Assembly: GCA_016782825.1 (NCBI GenBank)
Contig: JADHXT010000140.1
Location: forward strand, 1-8,285
From: Candidatus Brocadiia bacterium
GTDB lineage: Bacteria > Planctomycetota > PUPC01 > DSUN01
DNA length: 8,285 nt
Direction of reading: 5' to 3'
The notes beneath the pieces were generated by a model. That model was not told the origin of the DNA. It worked only from the letters and a program-made list of their open reading frames with translations, and did not search any database. Within the stretch, counting starts at the first letter, position 1, and each line of letters begins with the position of its first letter. Shown in pieces: positions 1 through 6,572 of the stretch. Position numbers and translations under genes: made by a program.

Positions 1-503
1 AAGGCAATGAGCTTGCCGTCCGGGCTCCAGGCGGGGCCGGAGCACAGGGGCCAGCCGTTGGGGCTGATCTGCGTCTCCTTGCCCGTTGCGAGGTGGCGGG
101 CGAAGAGCCTGTGGTTGCGGCGGAAGGCGATCCGCTTGCCATCGGGCGCCCATTCCGCCTGGTCGCCATCGCAGACTTGTTCCGCCTTCGCGCCGTCGAG
201 TGGCATGCGCCACACGGCAACCGTGCCGCCACGGGTGGAGTTGAACAGGATTTCCTTCCCGGCGGGGCTGAAGACGGGATCCACATCGTGGCCGAGGCCC
301 TTGTCGTGTGTCAATTGGCGCAGCCCTGACCCGTCCGCCTGCACCAGCCAGATCCGCCATGGGCCGGAACGATTGCTGGAGAAGACGATTCGTCCCTTGC
401 GCTTGGCCGAGGCAGGCGGCGGCGCGGCCGTGGCGCCCCCGAGGCACAGGCTCAGCAGCAGCGTGGCTCCCGCTGTCGCACGTCCAATCGCCTGCTTCAT
501 CAT
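1..503 (-). CDS. Secreted TolB-like PD40 beta-propeller protein, C-terminus beyond left edge
   Basis: The reading frame stays open from the double ATG at 503/500 down to the left edge, giving 167 complete codons. An N-terminal signal peptide is clear: MMKQAIGR followed by a hydrophobic run ending GGATA, with cleavage likely after residue 26. The mature part shows PD40/TolB propeller blades: RIVFSSNRSG (38-47) with VQADGSGLRQLTHD (54-67), DPVFSPAGKEILF (75-87), AEWAPDGKRIAF (116-127) and PAWSPDGKLIA (157-167). At least three blades are visible, so the full protein should be longer. TolB-like propellers usually act as periplasmic binding or scaffold modules; nothing here shows catalysis. A start at 536 is in frame but has no ribosome binding site. 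The 503 start has TGAGG at 516-520, a rather long 12 bases away. It is transcribed divergently from another PD40 protein at 648. Function beyond the fold is unknown. Confidence 0.85.
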   Translation of the reverse strand, partial: MMKQAIGRATAGATLLLSLCLGGATAAPPPASAKRKGRIVFSSNRSGPWRIWLVQADGSGLRQLTHDKGLGHDVDPVFSPAGKEILFNSTRGGTVAVWRMPLDGAKAEQVCDGDQAEWAPDGKRIAFRRNHRLFARHLATGKETQISPNGWPLCSGPAWSPDGKLIA

Positions 504-557
504 GATGAGCGTGTGCCTCAGAGCGTCGGCGGCCATGCCGCGGGCAAGATGCGTGCT

Positions 558-586
558 ATCGTACCCGGCGCGGGACAGGTTTTCAA
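558..586 (-). promoter_or_regulatory. Sigma70-like promoter for the leftward PD40 gene
   Basis: Read on the minus strand, TTGAAA (581-586) is followed after exactly 17 bases by TACGAT (558-563). These match the TTGACA/TATAAT consensus at 5 and 4 of 6 positions. Transcription would begin near 551 and leave a leader of about 48 bases before the ATG at 503. No operator was recognised. Confidence 0.5.
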
Positions 587-594
587 GAGCGGCC

Positions 595-624
595 TTGACG
601 TTCACGCGGGCAATGGCCTACACT
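595..624 (+). promoter_or_regulatory. Sigma70-like promoter for the rightward four-gene block
   Basis: TTGACG (595-600) and TACACT (619-624) are separated by 18 bases and match the consensus at 5 and 4 of 6 positions. Transcription would begin near 631, giving a very short leader of about 17 bases that still holds the ribosome binding site. The -35 box lies only 8 bases from the -35 box of the divergent minus-strand promoter, so the two probably compete for, or share, control proteins. Confidence 0.5.
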
Positions 625-633
625 ACCGGGCAA

Positions 634-638
634 AGGAG
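634..638 (+). promoter_or_regulatory. Ribosome binding site fixing the start at 648
   Basis: AGGAG lies 9 bases before the ATG at 648. It decides in favour of 648 over the in-frame ATG at 513, which would place the promoter inside the gene and put 45 extra residues ahead of the signal peptide. Confidence 0.7.
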
Positions 639-647
639 CTTGAGGCC

Positions 648-2165
648 ATGACACGACCACGGCATCCCGCCACAGCGCGGCGGCGGTTCGCCGCGGGGAC
701 GAGCGTTCTCTTGATCGCGGCAGCGGCCTCCGTTGCGGCGGCCGCGGGGCAGCAGCCGGTCCCGCACATTCCTTTGATGACGGGCTGGAAGGTGAAGCCG
801 GCGCCGGCCCTCAAGGGGCCGGTTGAGGGGTTCTTTCGTCCCGACTTCGACGACTCGGCGTGGGCCACGGCAGATATCAAGGTGGGCGAGCCGCCGTACA
901 AGGCAAGATTCGTCCTCTACCGCCGGTGGGTGCAGGTGCCGGTGAGCTGGAAGAGGAAGCCGGTCAGCATCGCGTTCGGCGCGGTGGACGACGACGCCGT
1001 CGTCTACGTGAACGGGCGCAAGGTCGGGCGGCACATGGGATGGGACCAAGCATTCGCCCTGGACGTGACGAAGGTGGTGAAGTGCGGCGCCAGGAACCTG
1101 GTGGCCGTGCTGGCCGACAACAGCGGCGGCGGCGCCAGCGGCATCTGGAAGCCCGTCTCGTTCGTCCTGGCGGGAGAGCTGGAGCGCATCGAGGCCGCCG
1201 GGGAAGCGGCGGCGCGCGCCAAGCAGGCCACCGTGCGGAACGAGTTCAAGCGCGTCCCCTGCCAGATCGTCTACGAGACCCACCGCGAGGGCAACTGGGA
1301 GCTGTTTCTCGTGAACGCCGACGGCTCGCACCCCGTCAATCTCACCCGCACACCCGACGTGGACGAGCTGTACCCCCACGTCTCGCCCGACGGCACGAAG
1401 GTCTGCTTCGTCGTGGACAAGGGGAAGGGCAAGGACAAGGTGCGCAGCGTGTACTACATGCACATGGACGGCACCGGGCGCATCCTGGTGGCCCGCCACG
1501 CGCGCCAGGCCTGCTGGGGCCTCGATGGCGGCACCATCGCCTACCTCAAGGGCGAGTTTGACCGCTTCCGCTACACCGACTTCGCCACCAGGGGCATCTT
1601 CTTCTACAACCTGAAGAGCGGCGAGCACCGCCAGCACCCGAACAAGGAAATCAAGCACCTCTACAACCTCTGCACCGTCCCCGGCGGCAAGTGGTTCGTG
1701 GCCACCGTGCACGGCGGCATGGGCTTCAAGCACGCCATCCTCGCCATCGAGGCCGACGGCCCGAAGGTGTTCAACCTCGGCATCGGCGGCTGCCGCCCCG
1801 ACGTCAGCCCGGACGGCAAGCAAATCGCCTGGGGGGTCAGCGACTGGGCGCTCCGCGTGGGCGAGCTGGATTTCTCCTCCCCTCAGCCCAGGGTCATCCA
1901 TCAGCGCAATATCGTCACGAGCAAGAAGCCGATGAAGATCTACCATCTCGACTGGTCGCCCGACGGAAGACACATCGCCTTCAGCCGCGGGCCCACCGGC
2001 AAAACCCTCGGCCATGCCTGCGAGATCGTCGGCATCCCCGCCAAGGGATGGAACATCTGCGTCGCCGATGCCACCCAGACCAACCACTGGGCGCCCATCA
2101 CCTCCGACGGCCTGTGCAACAAGGAGCCCGACTGGGTGCCCGCGAGGCAGGAGCCCCGCCCGTGA
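648..2165 (+). CDS. Secreted galactose-binding-like and PD40 beta-propeller protein
   Basis: The product has 505 residues. Residues 1-33 form a signal peptide: an arginine-rich start (RRRF at 11-14), then an Ala/Leu/Val core ending ASVAAAAG. Residues about 45-175 resemble the jelly-roll sugar-binding-like domain found at the N-terminus of family 2 glycoside hydrolases. Signs are DFDDSAW (66-72), YRRWVQVP (91-98), DDDAVVYVNGRKVG (114-127) and the GIWKPVSFVL strand (165-174). Residues about 205-500 form a PD40/TolB propeller, with IVYETHREGNWELFLVNADG (207-226) and SPDG signatures at 246-249, 387-390 and 437-440. No catalytic glycosidase residues are evident, so a binding or scaffold role in the periplasm or at the surface is more likely than hydrolysis. 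It is the first gene of the plus-strand block, and its stop overlaps the next start. The ligand is unknown; carbohydrate is a guess from the N-terminal domain. Confidence 0.9.
   Translation: MTRPRHPATARRRFAAGTSVLLIAAAASVAAAAGQQPVPHIPLMTGWKVKPAPALKGPVEGFFRPDFDDSAWATADIKVGEPPYKARFVLYRRWVQVPVSWKRKPVSIAFGAVDDDAVVYVNGRKVGRHMGWDQAFALDVTKVVKCGARNLVAVLADNSGGGASGIWKPVSFVLAGELERIEAAGEAAARAKQATVRNEFKRVPCQIVYETHREGNWELFLVNADGSHPVNLTRTPDVDELYPHVSPDGTKVCFVVDKGKGKDKVRSVYYMHMDGTGRILVARHARQACWGLDGGTIAYLKGEFDRFRYTDFATRGIFFYNLKSGEHRQHPNKEIKHLYNLCTVPGGKWFVATVHGGMGFKHAILAIEADGPKVFNLGIGGCRPDVSPDGKQIAWGVSDWALRVGELDFSSPQPRVIHQRNIVTSKKPMKIYHLDWSPDGRHIAFSRGPTGKTLGHACEIVGIPAKGWNICVADATQTNHWAPITSDGLCNKEPDWVPARQEPRP
2149..2153 (+). 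promoter_or_regulatory. Ribosome binding site for the GTG start at 2162
   Basis: AGGAG sits 8 bases ahead of GTG at 2162, inside the last codons of the preceding gene. Together with the GTGA start/stop overlap, it supports a non-ATG start and translational coupling between the two genes. Confidence 0.65.
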
Positions 2166-3988
2166 AGCTCCTGCTCCTGGCCCTCGCGCTGTCGCTGTTG
2201 TTGTGCGCAAGCTGCGGCAAGGACGAGGCGCCGGATACCGCGTCGCGCGCCGCACCGAAAACGATCGCGACGAAGAGCGGCATCGACATGGTCCGCATCC
2301 CCGGCGGATGGTTCCTCATGGGCAGCCGCACCGGCGAGCCCGACGAGGCCCCCGTCCACAAGGTCTGGGTGGACCCGTTTCTCATGGACCGCACCGAGGT
2401 CACCCAGGCCGCCTTCCGCAGGCTTCAGTTCCCCGACCCGTCGGTCAACAAGAACCCGCAGTGCCCCGTGGAGATGGTGAGCATCGGCCAAGCCGCGCGC
2501 TTCTGCAACGAGCGCTCCGAAGCCGAGGGCCTCGAGCCCTGCTACGATCTGGACTCCGACCCGCCAAAGTGCAACTTCCAGGCCAGCGGCTACCGCCTCC
2601 CCACCGAGGCCGAGTGGGAATATGCCTGCCGCGCGGGGAGCACGACGCGGTACTCCTTCGGCCGCGACACCCACCTGCTGTCGGACCATGCCTGGTTCGC
2701 CGACAACGCCGCCAGGAAGAGCCATCCCGTCGGCACCCGGCGGCCCAATCCCTGGGGCCTCGTGGACATGCACGGCAACGTGGCCGAGTGGTGCAACGAC
2801 CTCTACGGCGCCCACTACTACGCCAGCAGCCCGGCCCGGAACCCCCGCGGCCCGGCCCGTGGGCAGTTCTACGTCCTCCGCGGCGGCGGATGGAAGTCCA
2901 GCGCCGACCTGTGCTGCTCCGCCTACCGCGTCGAGGGCAACCCCGGCCTCGGCGACGCCTGCTTCGCACAGGACGAGACCGGCTTCCGCTGCGTCCGCAA
3001 GGCGCCCGACGACCTGGCGAATCTCGGCGGCTCCCGCGAGGCACCACCCGCGCCCACCGGCCTCGTCTACGACAAGCTCTACCTTCAGCACGACACCGGC
3101 CCCGGCTTCCCCGAGCGGCCCCAGCGCCTCACCGCCATCGTCACGCGACTCCGGCAGCGAGGGCTCATGGGCCGCCTGACGGCCATCCGCCCCTCGGCAC
3201 ACGCGGCCCAATGGATCGCCACCATCCACGACCCGGCGTACGTCCAGCGAGTCCAGCGGAGCTGCCAGCAGGGCGCCGCCAGGCTCGACACGCCCGACGT
3301 GCCGGTGTGCCCCCGCTCCTACGCCGTCGCCGTCGCGGCCGTCCAGGGCGTCCTGTCCGCCGTGGACGCCGTAGTGGCGGGCAAAGTGCGCAACGCCTTC
3401 TGCGCCGTGCGCCCGCCAGGCCACCACGCCTTGAGAAGCCGCGCGATGGGCTTCTGCATCTTCAACAACGTCGCCATCGCCGCCCGCTACGCCCAGCGAG
3501 AGCACAAGCTCCCCAAGGTGCTCATCGTGGACTGGGATGTCCACCACGGCAACGGCACCCAGGCTGCCTTCTACGACGACCCGTCGGTGTTCTACTTCGG
3601 CATCCATCGCGCGCCCTTCTATCCCGGCACGGGCGCCGCCACCGAGCGCGGCAAGGGCAAGGGCCTCGGCACGACCCTCAACGTGCCCGTAGCGGCCGGC
3701 TCGGGCGACGCCGTCTTCGTCCGCGCCTTCGAGGAGAAGCTGCTGCCGGCCGCCATCGCCTTCCAGCCCGACTTCGTGCTCATCTCCGCCGGCTTCGACG
3801 CCCACAAGAGCGACCCTCTCGGCGGCTGCGCCCTCACCGCGGCCGGCTACGCCCGGCTCACCCGCATCGTCAAGGCCATCGCCGAGCGCTGCTGCAAAGG
3901 GCGCCTCGTCTCCGTCCTCGAAGGCGGCTACAACCTCGATGCACTGGCCGATTCGGTCGAGGCACACCTGCGCGCGCTGATGGAGTAG
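2162..3988 (+). CDS. Predicted lipoprotein fusing an FGE-sulfatase domain to a class II-like histone deacetylase domain
   Basis: The product has 608 residues. The GTG start is chosen for its ribosome binding site and because it supplies a leader peptide, MKLLLLALALSLLLCASCGK; Cys18 (or Cys15) is the likely lipidated residue, although Cys at -3 is not a textbook lipobox. Residues about 42-281 are an FGE-sulfatase (SUMF1/EgtB/PvdO) domain: MVRIPGGWFLMGS (43-55), YRLPTEAEWEYACRAG (144-159), NPWGLVDMHGNVAEW (196-210), LRGGGW (239-244), ETGFRCVRK (272-280). In human FGE the active-site pair is Cys336/Cys341; here the first position looks like Ser246 and the second Cys251, so it may not make formylglycine. 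Residues about 299-605 are a complete zinc deacetylase domain: HDTGPGFPERPQRL (310-323), RPPGHH (417-422), DWDVHHGNGT (457-466) with likely zinc ligands Asp459 and His461, Asp546 in GFDAH, and catalytic Tyr590 in LEGGYN. The family includes histone, acetoin-locus and acetylpolyamine amidohydrolases; the substrate cannot be read. The linker has no stop and no ATG, GTG or TTG, so this is one polypeptide. Confidence 0.93.
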   Translation: MKLLLLALALSLLLCASCGKDEAPDTASRAAPKTIATKSGIDMVRIPGGWFLMGSRTGEPDEAPVHKVWVDPFLMDRTEVTQAAFRRLQFPDPSVNKNPQCPVEMVSIGQAARFCNERSEAEGLEPCYDLDSDPPKCNFQASGYRLPTEAEWEYACRAGSTTRYSFGRDTHLLSDHAWFADNAARKSHPVGTRRPNPWGLVDMHGNVAEWCNDLYGAHYYASSPARNPRGPARGQFYVLRGGGWKSSADLCCSAYRVEGNPGLGDACFAQDETGFRCVRKAPDDLANLGGSREAPPAPTGLVYDKLYLQHDTGPGFPERPQRLTAIVTRLRQRGLMGRLTAIRPSAHAAQWIATIHDPAYVQRVQRSCQQGAARLDTPDVPVCPRSYAVAVAAVQGVLSAVDAVVAGKVRNAFCAVRPPGHHALRSRAMGFCIFNNVAIAARYAQREHKLPKVLIVDWDVHHGNGTQAAFYDDPSVFYFGIHRAPFYPGTGAATERGKGKGLGTTLNVPVAAGSGDAVFVRAFEEKLLPAAIAFQPDFVLISAGFDAHKSDPLGGCALTAAGYARLTRIVKAIAERCCKGRLVSVLEGGYNLDALADSVEAHLRALME

Positions 3989-4004
3989 GGGACCCGACCG
4001 CCGC

Positions 4005-5405
4005 ATGCTCTTCCACACCTGGACCTTCGCCGCCTTCTTCCTCGTCGCCTATCCGGCGTACCTCGCCCTCAAGGGCACCCGCCTCAGGCTCCCCTGGCTC
4101 CTCCTGTGCTCCTACGTCTTCTACGGCTGGTGGAACTACCGCTACCTGCTTCTCATCGCCTTCACCACCAGCGTGGACTACCTCGTCGTCCTCGGCATGG
4201 CCCGGAGCCGCAGGAAGAAGCCGTGGCTGTGCGCCAGCCTCCTCGCCAACCTCTCCGTGCTTGGCTTCTTCAAGTACGGCGACTTCGTGGTGAACTCGCT
4301 GAACGCCCTGCTGGCCTGGCTCGGCGCGCCGTACGCCATCGCTTCGCCAGGCACCCTGCTGCCCGCCGGGTTCCCGTATCTCCTGCCCGTGGGAATTTCG
4401 TTCTTCGTCTTCCAGTCCATGAGCTACACGATTGATTTCTATCGGGGCCGCATCGAGCAGGAGCCGAGCTTCGTCCGCTACGCCACGTTCGTCTCGCTCT
4501 TTCCCCAGCTCGTGGCCGGGCCGATCGAGCGCGCCAGCCACCTGCTGCCGCAACTGCGCCGCACCCCGCGCGTCACCGCCGCCGACGCCGCCGACGGCCT
4601 CTCTCTCTTCGTCGTCGGCCTCTTCAAGAAGCTCGTCCTGGCCGACACCCTGGCCCTCTACGTGGACAAGGTCTACGCCGTGCCCGGCCAGCACCAGGCC
4701 CCCGCGCTGCTCCTCGCCACGTTGGCCTTCGCCTGGCAAATCTACTTCGACTTCAGCGGCTACACGGACATGGCCCGCGGCGTGGGCCGCCTGCTGGGCA
4801 TCCGTCTGATGCTGAACTTCCGCAACCCCTACCTCGCCACGAGCCTGAGCGACTTCTGGCGCCGCTGGCACATCAGCCTCTCCACCTGGTTCCGCGATTA
4901 CGTCTACATCCCGCTCGGCGGCAACCGCAAGGGACCGGCCCGCACCTACGCGAACATGGTGCTCACCATGCTCGTCTCGGGCCTCTGGCACGGCGCGGCG
5001 TGGCACTTCGTCGCCTGGGGCGGCATCCACGCCGCGGGCCGCGTCGTCACCCGCAGGCTCGAGGGCACAGCCTTCTACCGCGAGCGCCTCCCGCGGTGCG
5101 TCAAGCAGGCCCTCGTCTTCGCCTTCGTTTCCTTCGCCTGGATCTTCTTCCGCGCGCACACCCTGGCCGACGCCTGGCTCATTGTCACCCGCATCCTCGC
5201 CGGCAGCCTCGCCGACCCGGCCTGCCCGCTCCTGGCCCTGGGCCTCGTGGCGGCGGTGTGGGCATACCAGTTCCTCTACGAATCCAGGCTCAGGCGCCTC
5301 CTCGAGCCGGCGCCCGTCCGCATCGCCTTCGTCATCGGGATGATCCTGTACATCGCCATCGTCCCCACGTCGGGGGCCAAGCCCTTCATCTACTTCCAGT
5401 TCTGA
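4005..5405 (+). CDS. MBOAT-family membrane O-acyltransferase (AlgI/DltB-like)
   Basis: The product has 466 residues, a usual length for AlgI-type proteins, and is a polytopic membrane protein with hydrophobic segments throughout. Family signatures are intact: LFHTWTFAAFFLVAYPAYL at the N-terminus, LPVGISFFVFQSMSYTID (127-144), QLVAGPIER (168-176), YFDFSGYTDMARG (247-259), DFWRRWHISLSTWFRDY (283-299), YIPLGGNRKG (301-310) and GLWHGAAWHF (326-335). His329 is the conserved catalytic MBOAT histidine, and His289 is the second conserved one. The C-terminus, KPFIYFQF, is typical. These proteins take an acyl group, usually acetyl, from a cytoplasmic donor and pass it across the membrane for O-acylation of exported polymers. 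The start lies 16 bases after the preceding stop, with AGGGGA (3987-3992) as a slightly distant ribosome binding site. The SGNH gene that follows is its expected partner. The polymer acylated is not revealed, and no polymer synthase is in the window. Confidence 0.95.
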   Translation: MLFHTWTFAAFFLVAYPAYLALKGTRLRLPWLLLCSYVFYGWWNYRYLLLIAFTTSVDYLVVLGMARSRRKKPWLCASLLANLSVLGFFKYGDFVVNSLNALLAWLGAPYAIASPGTLLPAGFPYLLPVGISFFVFQSMSYTIDFYRGRIEQEPSFVRYATFVSLFPQLVAGPIERASHLLPQLRRTPRVTAADAADGLSLFVVGLFKKLVLADTLALYVDKVYAVPGQHQAPALLLATLAFAWQIYFDFSGYTDMARGVGRLLGIRLMLNFRNPYLATSLSDFWRRWHISLSTWFRDYVYIPLGGNRKGPARTYANMVLTMLVSGLWHGAAWHFVAWGGIHAAGRVVTRRLEGTAFYRERLPRCVKQALVFAFVSFAWIFFRAHTLADAWLIVTRILAGSLADPACPLLALGLVAAVWAYQFLYESRLRRLLEPAPVRIAFVIGMILYIAIVPTSGAKPFIYFQF

Positions 5406-5414
5406 GCATCTGCC

Positions 5415-6572
5415 ATGCCCGCGCAGCCGACCGCAGCCCCCACGCACAAGCCCGACGCCGGCGAGGCCCCCTTCGCGGCCAACGCCATCCGCCTCTCGCC
5501 CCGCGAGTGGCTCGTCGTCCTCGCCATCGTCGCGCCGCTCATGGGCCTCGTGCCCATCCTCTGGGAGCGCGCGGAGACCTTTGCGCCGGGCGACAACTGC
5601 CGCATCCCCTTCGAGCTGAGCTCCGACTACTGGGTCTTCACGCGCATGGCCCGCCGCGCCGCCGCTCGGGACCAGACGCTCCTCCTCGGCGATTCCGTCT
5701 TCTGGGGACGCTACGTGACCCGCGATCGAACGCTCGCTGCCCAACTCAACAGGCTCTGCGGCAAGGCCCGCTTCGCCAACCTGGGCGTGAACGGCATGCA
5801 CCCGGCGGCCCTGGCCGGCCTCCTCGAGCACTACGGCAAGGCCATCGCGCGCCGCCGAGTGCTCCTCCACTTCAACCTCCTCTGGATGAGCTCCGAGCGC
5901 CACGACCTGCGGCAGAAAAAGGAGTTCCGCTTCAACCACCCGGCCCTCGTCCCCCAGTTCGTCCCGCACATCCCCTGCTACCGAGCGTCCTGTGCCGACC
6001 GCATCGGCCTCGTCATCGAGCGCAATCTGCCCTTCGCCGCCTGGACCCGCCACCTCCGCGTCGCCTGCTTCGCTGAGACCGACGTCCCAACCTGGACGCT
6101 CGACCACCCCTACGCCAACCCCCTCCGCCAGATATCCCTGGCCGTCCCCGCCGCGGCCCCGCGCCCGCTCGACGACCAGCGCCCCTGGACGGCCCGCGGC
6201 ATCGCCAGGCAGAACTTCCCGTGGGTCCCGCTCGACTCCTCCCTCCAGTGGCGCCTCCTCCACCGGTGCATCGCCACCCTCCAGCGGCGCGGCAACCGCG
6301 TCTTCGTGCTCGTCGGCCCCTTCAACGAGCACCTGCTCGCGCCCTCAAGCCTCGCGGCCTACCGCGACAGAAAACGCCGCGTCGTCGCCTGGCTCCAGCA
6401 GCACAACATCCCTCACCTGGCCCCGCCCCCGCTGCCGAGCCGCCTCTACGCCGACGCCAGCCACCCCGTGGCCGAAGGCTACGTTGCGCTGGCCCGGCAA
6501 CTCCTCCACGACGACGCCTTCGCCCGCTTCACTGGCGACAGGGCTCGCGTCACCGCGCCCCGTCCTCGCTGA
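5415..6572 (+). CDS. Membrane-anchored SGNH-hydrolase-like acyltransferase partner (AlgJ/AlgX/DltD-like)
   Basis: The product has 385 residues. A polar proline-rich N-terminus (1-30) is followed by one transmembrane segment (about 32-50, WLVVLAIVAPLMGLVPILW), then a soluble domain expected outside the membrane. SGNH blocks can be followed: LLLGDSVFWG (89-98) with candidate nucleophile Ser94, NLGVNGMHP (122-130) as the glycine block, GPFNEH (301-306) resembling the GxND block, and YADASHPVAEGY (345-356) carrying Asp347 and His350 of the catalytic triad. FNLLWMSS (153-160) resembles DltD/AlgJ-type proteins more than free esterases. Proteins of this kind act with an MBOAT protein to place acetyl groups on extracellular polymers, and the gene lies 9 bases after one. 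An independent esterase cannot be excluded. The ribosome binding site is weak, so translation may be coupled to the upstream gene. The last 23 bases overlap the convergent gene. Confidence 0.88.
   Translation: MPAQPTAAPTHKPDAGEAPFAANAIRLSPREWLVVLAIVAPLMGLVPILWERAETFAPGDNCRIPFELSSDYWVFTRMARRAAARDQTLLLGDSVFWGRYVTRDRTLAAQLNRLCGKARFANLGVNGMHPAALAGLLEHYGKAIARRRVLLHFNLLWMSSERHDLRQKKEFRFNHPALVPQFVPHIPCYRASCADRIGLVIERNLPFAAWTRHLRVACFAETDVPTWTLDHPYANPLRQISLAVPAAAPRPLDDQRPWTARGIARQNFPWVPLDSSLQWRLLHRCIATLQRRGNRVFVLVGPFNEHLLAPSSLAAYRDRKRRVVAWLQQHNIPHLAPPPLPSRLYADASHPVAEGYVALARQLLHDDAFARFTGDRARVTAPRPR

Noticed and set aside
513..647. N-terminal extension of the PD40 gene to the ATG at 513
   Set aside because: It would run through the promoter-like pair and bury the signal peptide. 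The ATG at 648 has a good ribosome binding site.
7..651. Plus-strand open frame of 214 codons at the left edge
   Set aside because: It is antisense to the PD40 propeller gene, whose signal peptide and blade motifs are plain on the minus strand.
618..2255. Minus-strand open frame of 545 codons opposite the PD40 gene and the start of the next gene
   Set aside because: It is antisense to well-supported coding sequence, has a low-complexity V/A/D/G/H composition, and shows no recognisable domain. High GC third positions commonly open such frames.
2285..3004. Calling the FGE-like domain a genuine formylglycine-generating sulfatase activator
   Set aside because: One of the two catalytic cysteine positions appears to be serine, and no sulfatase lies nearby, so only the domain family is claimed.
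1940..4018. Minus-strand open frame of 692 codons opposite the FGE-HDAC gene
   Set aside because: Composition and position mirror the opposite gene. No ribosome binding site or domain supports it.
2014..4293. Plus-strand open frame of 759 codons in a different frame from the FGE-HDAC gene
   Set aside because: It is an Arg/Pro-rich out-of-frame translation overlapping three real genes.
3870..6332. Minus-strand open frame of 820 codons opposite the MBOAT and SGNH genes
   Set aside because: The composition is Glu/Val/Gly/Asp-rich with no motif, and both opposite genes have clear family signatures, so it is a GC-driven shadow despite its length.
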